Of a DNA stretch of 64,000 nt, positions 59,036 to 64,000 are shown piece by piece. Origin of the DNA: Pseudomonas tensinigenes (GTDB taxonomy: Bacteria; Pseudomonadota; Gammaproteobacteria; Pseudomonadales; Pseudomonadaceae); the NCBI RefSeq assembly GCF_014268445.2, contig NZ_CP077089.1, positions 3,837,501-3,901,500 of the forward strand, given 5' to 3'. The notes beneath the pieces were generated by a model. That model saw only the letters and a program-made list of their open reading frames with translations. It was not told the origin of the DNA and did no database searches. A program made the position numbers and the translations under genes. The first letter of the stretch is position 1, and every line of letters begins with the position of its first letter.

Positions 59036-61699
59036 TCAGCAGTTCCAAGGAGCTTCGGCATCGGCGTCGATGGCGTATTTCGCCCGAGCCTGGGCATGTG
59101 CCTGCGGATCGACCGAAGCAAGCGCCGCCAAAACGATGTGATAGCGATCCACCTCAAAGAAGCTGCGCAACTCCGCGCGTGTGTCGCTGCGTCCAAATCC
59201 GTCGGTGCCCAGGCAGATGCACGGCGCCTGTAAATACGGCACCACCAATTGTGCATAGGCGCGCACGTAATCACTGGCTGCCACGACTGGCGCGTGACCG
59301 GGCAGACAATGCAGCAGGTGACTCTGGCACTCGACATCGCCGCCGAACACTTGCTGGCGCTGTACCTCGCGGGCATCCCGGGCGAGTTCGGAGAAGCTGG
59401 TCACGCTCCACACTTCGCTGCTGACTTGCCACTCTTGATCCAGCATGTGCGCGGCGGCAATCACCTCGCGCAGAATCGCTCCCGAACCCAGTAAACGAAC
59501 CGCCGCTACCTCCTCACCATAGCGGGCATAGAGGCGCATGCCGCGAATCACGTCCGCGTGTTCGTCTGGTTCAAGTGAGGCCTGAACGTAGTTCTCGTTG
59601 GTTACCGTCAGGTAATAGAACTCATCCTCTTGCTGCTCAAGCATGCGCCGGCTGCCATGGTCGATGATCACCGCCGCCTCGCTGGCAAATGCCGGGTCGT
59701 AGGCGCGGCAATTGGGCACAGTGGCTGCCATCAACTGACTGGAGCCGTCCTGATGCTGCAGTCCTTCACCGGCCAGCGTTGTGCGCCCCGATGTGGCGCC
59801 GATCAAAAAGCCTCTGGCGCGCTGATCGGCTGCTGCCCAGATCAGATCGCCAATGCGCTGAAAACCGAACATCGAGTAGTAGATGTAGAACGGCAGCATC
59901 GGCTCGCCATTGACGCTGTAGGACGTGGCCGCAGCGATCCAGGAAGAAATCGCACCGGCTTCGGTGATGCCTTCTTCGAGCAGTTGCCCGTCGGTTGATT
60001 CCTTGTAATAGAGCAGCGCGCCGGCATCTTCTGGCTCGTACAACTGGCCGACAGATGAATAAATCCCGATCTGCCGGAACAGATTCGCCATGCCGAATGT
60101 GCGCGCTTCATCGGCGACAATCGGCACAATGCGCGGCCCCAATTGTTTGTCCTTGATCAGATGGGTGAACAGTCGCACCACCGCCATGGTCGTCGAGTTT
60201 TCACGCTCATCGGCCGTCAGCGCAAAACGGCCATAGCTGTCGAGCGGTGGCACTGCTATGGGTGCAGCCACACCGTTGCGCTTGGGCAGGTAACCGCCGA
60301 GTGCCCGTCGCTGCTGATGCAGGTATCGCAGCTCGGGGCTGTCGTCGGCCGGTTTATAGAAGCGCATTTGTGCCACGGCCTCATCGTCCAGCGGCAAGGC
60401 GAAACGATCACGGAAGGCCTTGAGCACCTCGATATCGAGTTTTTTCTGCTGGTGCGAGGTGTTGCGCGACTCGCCGATCTGGCCCATGCCGAAACCTTTC
60501 TTGGTTTTGGCGAGCACCACGGTCGGCCTGCCCTTGTGCTTGCGCGCGGTCTCGAACGCGGCATGCAGCTTGCGAAAGTCGTGACCGCCCCGGCGCAACG
60601 CATCGATCTGCTCCGGGCTCATGTCTGCAACCAACGCCTGCAACTGCGGGTCCTGGTCGAAGAAATGGCTGCGGTTATACGCGCCGTCATTGGCCCCCAG
60701 ATTCTGGTACTCGCCATCCACCATCCCGGCGAAGTGGCGTAACAATGCATGGCCGTCATCGCGGGCAAACAATGGGTCCCAGTCCGAACCCCACAACACC
60801 TTGATCACGTTCCAGCCGGCGCCGCTGAACAGTGACTCCAGTTCCTGAACGATTTGCCCGTTGCCGCGTACGGGTCCGTCGAGACGCTGCAGATTGCAGT
60901 TGATCACGAAGGTGACGTTGTCGAGACTCTCACGCGCTGCCAGCGAAAGCGCCGCGATGGACTCCGGCTCGTCCATCTCGCCATCACCAAAAACGCCCCA
61001 GACATGCCGCCCCTCTGTCGAGGCAATTCCACGATGCTGCAAATACCGCAGGAACCGTGCCTGGTAAATCGCATTGATCGGGCCAATCCCCATTGAGCCC
61101 GTGGGAAACTGCCAGAAGTCGGGCATCAGCCAGGGATGCGGATAGGAACACAATCCGCCGCCCTTCACTTCTTGCCGGTAACGCTCCAGTTGCGACGCCT
61201 GCAAACGCCCTTCAAGAAAGGCCCGCGCGTACACCCCGGGGGCAGAGTGCGCCTGGAAATAAACCAGATCACCCCGCCCGGCTTCGCTGTCCGCACGGAA
61301 AAAGTGATTGAAGCCGACCTCGAAAATTTCCGCCGCCGAGGCGTAACTGGCGATGTGACCGCCCAATTCGCCATAGGCCTTGTTCGCTTTCGCCACCATG
61401 GCCAGGGCGTTCCAGCGAATGATCGAAGTGATGCGCTCCTCCATCACCAGATCCCCGGGATAAACCGGCTGCTGTTCGAGCGCGATGGTGTTCTGGTACA
61501 GCGAATACGCACTCGCCGTCGTTTGCACGCCGAGACGGCTGGCCTGCTCGGCCAGTCGCAGCAGCAAAAACCGCACGCGCGGTCTGCCGCCGACTTTGGC
61601 AACACCTGCCAGGGCTTCCAGCCACTCGTTGGTTTCAATGGCATCGATGTCTTCGTGAACCGGCGTTCCGTGGGTTGGCCGTGGCGCGGTATCTTTCAT
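59036..61699 (-). CDS. Pyruvate dehydrogenase E1-like enzyme (AceE paralogue)
   Basis: An 887-residue homodimeric-type 2-oxoacid dehydrogenase E1, the thiamine-diphosphate decarboxylase of the complex. It has ALAMVAKANKAYGELGGHIASYASAAEIFEVGFNHFF, the ThDP motif GDGEMDEPESIAALSLAARESLDNVTFVINCNLQ, and GFQRIGDLIWAAADQRARGFLIGATSGRTTL. Length matches AceE. No E2 or E3 gene is adjacent, and the neighbours are redox enzymes. It may be a specialised paralogue such as the 2-oxobutyrate enzyme MdeB of methionine breakdown, though no mdeA or mdeR is here. It would need to borrow E2/E3 subunits encoded elsewhere. Confidence 0.92.
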   Translation of the reverse strand: MKDTAPRPTHGTPVHEDIDAIETNEWLEALAGVAKVGGRPRVRFLLLRLAEQASRLGVQTTASAYSLYQNTIALEQQPVYPGDLVMEERITSIIRWNALAMVAKANKAYGELGGHIASYASAAEIFEVGFNHFFRADSEAGRGDLVYFQAHSAPGVYARAFLEGRLQASQLERYRQEVKGGGLCSYPHPWLMPDFWQFPTGSMGIGPINAIYQARFLRYLQHRGIASTEGRHVWGVFGDGEMDEPESIAALSLAARESLDNVTFVINCNLQRLDGPVRGNGQIVQELESLFSGAGWNVIKVLWGSDWDPLFARDDGHALLRHFAGMVDGEYQNLGANDGAYNRSHFFDQDPQLQALVADMSPEQIDALRRGGHDFRKLHAAFETARKHKGRPTVVLAKTKKGFGMGQIGESRNTSHQQKKLDIEVLKAFRDRFALPLDDEAVAQMRFYKPADDSPELRYLHQQRRALGGYLPKRNGVAAPIAVPPLDSYGRFALTADERENSTTMAVVRLFTHLIKDKQLGPRIVPIVADEARTFGMANLFRQIGIYSSVGQLYEPEDAGALLYYKESTDGQLLEEGITEAGAISSWIAAATSYSVNGEPMLPFYIYYSMFGFQRIGDLIWAAADQRARGFLIGATSGRTTLAGEGLQHQDGSSQLMAATVPNCRAYDPAFASEAAVIIDHGSRRMLEQQEDEFYYLTVTNENYVQASLEPDEHADVIRGMRLYARYGEEVAAVRLLGSGAILREVIAAAHMLDQEWQVSSEVWSVTSFSELARDAREVQRQQVFGGDVECQSHLLHCLPGHAPVVAASDYVRAYAQLVVPYLQAPCICLGTDGFGRSDTRAELRSFFEVDRYHIVLAALASVDPQAHAQARAKYAIDADAEAPWNC

Positions 61700-61735
61700 G
61701 GCAGAACACCCTGACAGGTTGAATGGACGACTGGA

Positions 61736-62044
61736 TCAGTTCGAGACGTGCTCAAGAAATATCAGTTGCAGCGGCTCCTCCAGCAGCTCATCCGCCGCGG
61801 CGGCAAAGCGCTTGAAGTAAGGCATGGCGAAATGCGCATCCAGTGCCGCCTGATCCTTGAAGGCCTCGCGCATGTAGAACGTGCCGCGCTGGTCGCGCAG
61901 TTCAAACAACACATAGTCGAGATTGCCCGGCTCTGCGCGTGTCGGTTCCACCAGCGCCAGCAAGCCTTGTTTCAAGGCCTGCTCCTGGCCTGACCTGGCC
62001 TTGAGCACGGCAATCGAGATCAATGCTTCGGCAGACTTGCTCAT
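61736..62044 (-). CDS. Antibiotic biosynthesis monooxygenase-domain (ABM) protein
   Basis: A 102-residue dimeric alpha-beta-barrel protein of the ABM/YgiN quinol-monooxygenase type (ISIAVLKARSGQEQALKQGLLALVEPTRAEPGNLDYVLFE, and FYMREAFKDQAALDAHFAMPYFKRF). ATG 62044 (MSKSAE) follows GGAG at ~9 bases. ATG 62071 is an in-frame alternative inside the nfsB-gene junction. It lies between nfsB and the E1 gene in one minus-strand cluster. Confidence 0.87.
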   Translation of the reverse strand: MSKSAEALISIAVLKARSGQEQALKQGLLALVEPTRAEPGNLDYVLFELRDQRGTFYMREAFKDQAALDAHFAMPYFKRFAAAADELLEEPLQLIFLEHVSN

Positions 62045-62071
62045 CTTCAATACTCCAGGGACCGGTTGCAT

Positions 62072-62725
62072 TCAGAGAAAGGTAAACAGCGACTGGGCCG
62101 GCAAGCGTGACTTGGGCAGGCCTGCGTTGAAGTCTTCGCTGCTGTGATAGCCCAGGCTGACCACGACCAGACTGGTGAAGCCCTGTTCGCGCAGGCCCAG
62201 TTCACTGTCGAGGACTTTGCTGTCGAAACCTTCCATCGGCGTCGCGTCGATACCCAGCGAGGCGGCACCCAGCAGCAATGTGCCCAGCGCGAGGTAGGTC
62301 TGCTTTTCCATCCAGTGCTGCAGGTCTTTCTGATCGAAGCGATGCAGATCGACAAAACCGCGCCGTCCACGCTCCTGCCCTGCTCGCGCCTCGGCATTGT
62401 GAAAACGCCCGTCCATGGCTTCCTGAGCCAGCAACGCTTGCAGGTATTCCTCCGGCAGATGCGTGCGAGTACAAAAGACGATGACGTGCGACGCGTTGAG
62501 TATTTTTGGCTGATTGAAGCTGAACGGTCCCTGGGTACTGTGGGCGATTCGCGCCCGGCTCTGATCACTCTCGGCAACCACGAAATGCCAAGGCTGGGAG
62601 TTGACCGACGACGGGCTGTTGCGCAGTTGTTCCAGCAGCAACTCCAGTGTGTGCCTGGGAATCTTGCGGTCGGCATCGAAAACTTTTGTGGTGAAACGGC
62701 GCTTGGCCAGAGAAACGAGATCCAT
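62072..62725 (-). CDS. nfsB: Oxygen-insensitive NAD(P)H nitroreductase
   Basis: A 217-residue FMN-dependent nitroreductase of the NfsB type. FMN-phosphate-binding RRFTTKVFD is followed by LLLEQLRNSPSSVNSQPWHFVV, TGAASLGIDATPMEGFD-like GTLLLGAASLGIDATPMEGF and FTSLVVVSLGYHSSEDF. It reduces nitroaromatics and quinones by two-electron steps. ATG 62725 follows AGGAG. It is co-oriented with the ABM and royal-jelly-like genes, forming a likely quinone/electrophile-handling operon. Confidence 0.92.
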   Translation of the reverse strand: MDLVSLAKRRFTTKVFDADRKIPRHTLELLLEQLRNSPSSVNSQPWHFVVAESDQSRARIAHSTQGPFSFNQPKILNASHVIVFCTRTHLPEEYLQALLAQEAMDGRFHNAEARAGQERGRRGFVDLHRFDQKDLQHWMEKQTYLALGTLLLGAASLGIDATPMEGFDSKVLDSELGLREQGFTSLVVVSLGYHSSEDFNAGLPKSRLPAQSLFTFL

Positions 62726-62779
62726 GATTGAACTCCTGATCTGAAAAGTGAAAACGCAGAACTCAATGCAGCGTGAAAA

Positions 62780-63952
62780 TCAGCGCGTTGGCGCCGGCGC
62801 TGCGTCGATCTTCAGGCGCATCAGGCTGTAAGGCTTTTGCCGCTGATCCTGCCCGGAACGGAATGCCGCCTGGCGATGCAACTGGTTGGCGATGAAATAC
62901 AGATAGCCATCGGGGCCAATCGACAATGTGTCTGGCCAGAGCAGACGCGGGTCGTGGACCAGCGTTTGCCATTGGCCGTCCGGCAGTCGTTTGCGGATCG
63001 CGTTGTGCTCGTAATCGCCGGCATAGATGGCGCCGGCGGCGTCAGCCTCCAGACCATCGGACGCGCCCTTCTCCCCCAGATCCTGCACGGCAGCCGTCAG
63101 TTGCTGTTCACTGAAGTTGGCATCACGCAGCAACGCGGTGGCCACCGAATACAGGTGCCGACTCGACAGCGGTGTGAAATACAGCGTCTTGCCGTCCGCC
63201 GACAGCGCGATGCCGTCCGAGGCCACGCCCAGCGGTTTGCGCTTGCCGTCCGGACTTTCAACGGTGAGTGGCAGGCCTTCAACCACCGGGACAAACGTCG
63301 GGTCGACCGAGGTTGCCGGCACACCGCTCAAACGGCGCATGGCACTGCCGCTGGCGATGTCCATGACGATGATCGCGCCCGGTCCGCGCAGGGACGAGTC
63401 AGTGAGATAGACCGTCCCCTCGGGGCCTGTGCGAAAGTCGAAACGCATGTCGTTGACGTAGGTGCTCGGCAACATGACGTTGTCCGGGAACACCAGACGC
63501 TTGACGATCTGGTTGGTGACCAGGTCCACCGCGATCAGCTTCGCGCCCTTGGGTTTTGGGTCGGCGAAGCCCGGCGCGGCGGTATCGAGCAACCAGACAC
63601 GGCCCCGCCCGTCGGCCACCACGCTCTGTACGCTGATCAGACCATCACTGGGATCGTTGAGGTTTTCCCGGTTGATCGCCGCGTTCGGGTAAGCCACGAC
63701 TTTGCCGTCGCGGATCTCGCCCACGGTGAACGGCACGTTGTCGCCCCAACGCGGGAAGTTGACGAAGATTCGCCCGGTTTCGGTGACGGTCACGCCGGTG
63801 GGCATCGCGTCATAGAACGCATGGACCTGTTCGAGCGTGCCGAACGATCGGTCGGCGGGGGCATTGGCCGGCAACGCGACGGCGCTGATTGCATGGGCGA
63901 ACGGCGCCGCCATGACCATGGCCAATGCAGCAGAAAGCTTTTTCATACGCAT
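62780..63952 (-). CDS. Secreted Yellow/royal-jelly-like beta-propeller protein
   Basis: A 390-residue protein with a signal peptide (MRMKKLSAALAMVMAAPFAHA) and a six-bladed beta-propeller of the major royal jelly protein/Yellow type. It has TVTETGRIFVNFPRWGDNVPFTVGEI, VWLLDTAAPGF, VYLTDSSLRGPGAIIVMD, DGIALSADGKTLYFTPLSSRHLYSV and SIGPDGYLYFIANQLHR. Members are called L-dopachrome tautomerase-related, with activity untested in bacteria. AGGAG lies 6 bases before ATG 63952. It heads the minus-strand run ending at the E1 gene. Confidence 0.9.
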   Translation of the reverse strand: MRMKKLSAALAMVMAAPFAHAISAVALPANAPADRSFGTLEQVHAFYDAMPTGVTVTETGRIFVNFPRWGDNVPFTVGEIRDGKVVAYPNAAINRENLNDPSDGLISVQSVVADGRGRVWLLDTAAPGFADPKPKGAKLIAVDLVTNQIVKRLVFPDNVMLPSTYVNDMRFDFRTGPEGTVYLTDSSLRGPGAIIVMDIASGSAMRRLSGVPATSVDPTFVPVVEGLPLTVESPDGKRKPLGVASDGIALSADGKTLYFTPLSSRHLYSVATALLRDANFSEQQLTAAVQDLGEKGASDGLEADAAGAIYAGDYEHNAIRKRLPDGQWQTLVHDPRLLWPDTLSIGPDGYLYFIANQLHRQAAFRSGQDQRQKPYSLMRLKIDAAPAPTR

Positions 63953-64000
63953 GAGCTGCTCCTGACCGGCCCGCGTACAGGCCCGTCTGAATGAGTGAAA

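Noticed and set aside
62837..63994. 385-codon plus-strand ORF
   Set aside because: Antisense to the secreted propeller protein gene; His/Arg-rich shadow composition.
1..64000. CRISPR arrays, tRNA, rRNA, intact insertion sequences
   Set aside because: None visible; the only regularly spaced repeats are paired REPs and the CTCTCCC clusters.

Overview
The window reads as chromosomal DNA of a Pseudomonas of the P. fluorescens group. The evidence is high G+C with strong codon bias, several REP/REPIN palindromes (GCGAGC..GCTCGC type), three c-di-GMP enzymes, an OsmC-YcaO fusion, a GbdR-like regulator and small Pseudomonas-restricted families such as DUF6124. This assignment is inference from content. 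No rRNA, tRNA, CRISPR array or intact insertion sequence was seen.

Layout. 1-8.5 kb: end of an unknown gene, a membrane diguanylate cyclase, a hotdog thioesterase, an intergenic repeat, OsmC-YcaO, a GGDEF-EAL sensor and PPK2. 8.7-18.2 kb: TonB receptor, SseB-like protein, two lipoproteins, MsrA, a divergent MFS/TetR pair and small proteins. 18.2-22.7 kb: a structured leader plus DUF6124 gene (copy 1), then a clearly A+T-rich two-gene cassette of a reverse transcriptase overlapping a family A DNA polymerase. 22.9-32.4 kb: 2OG-Fe(II) oxygenase, AraC regulator, repeats, a tyrosine-phosphatase/autotransporter fusion, GNAT, TspO, an HSL-type hydrolase and an ABC exporter. 32.5-38.4 kb (minus strand): unknown gene, dynamin-like RdcA (CrfC), RdcB and patatin, the last three with overlapping start and stop codons. 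38.7-47 kb: thioesterase, P-loop protein, GbdR-like regulator with amino-acid permease, HIT-like, HEAT-repeat, HhH and GFA proteins. 47-51 kb: a saccharopine-dehydrogenase-like gene followed by two more leader-DUF6124 modules, one in a partial duplication carrying a truncated copy of the dehydrogenase 5' end. 51-64 kb: AI-2E exporter, DUF2955 and ion-channel operon, a nonsense-mutated nucleotidyltransferase, DCC and DUF2269 proteins, a CSS-EAL phosphodiesterase, and a minus-strand cluster (royal-jelly-like protein, nitroreductase, monooxygenase, AceE paralogue).

Two systems stand out. First, each of the three DUF6124 genes is preceded by a roughly 340-nt leader with the same architecture. An internal antisense block can pair either with an upstream decoy or with a downstream copy that contains the Shine-Dalgarno. 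The pairing sequences differ between copies and the complementarity is kept, exactly in copies 1 and 2 and with one bulge in copy 3. This is covariation evidence for a switchable cis-acting RNA. Second, the RT plus PolA operon looks like a horizontally acquired, probably defence-type, cassette whose mechanism I cannot name.

Signalling theme: two diguanylate-cyclase-type proteins, one dedicated EAL protein and an RdcA/RdcB pair (in E. coli a GTPase input to a diguanylate cyclase) lie in the same 64 kb, but no direct link between them can be shown from sequence.
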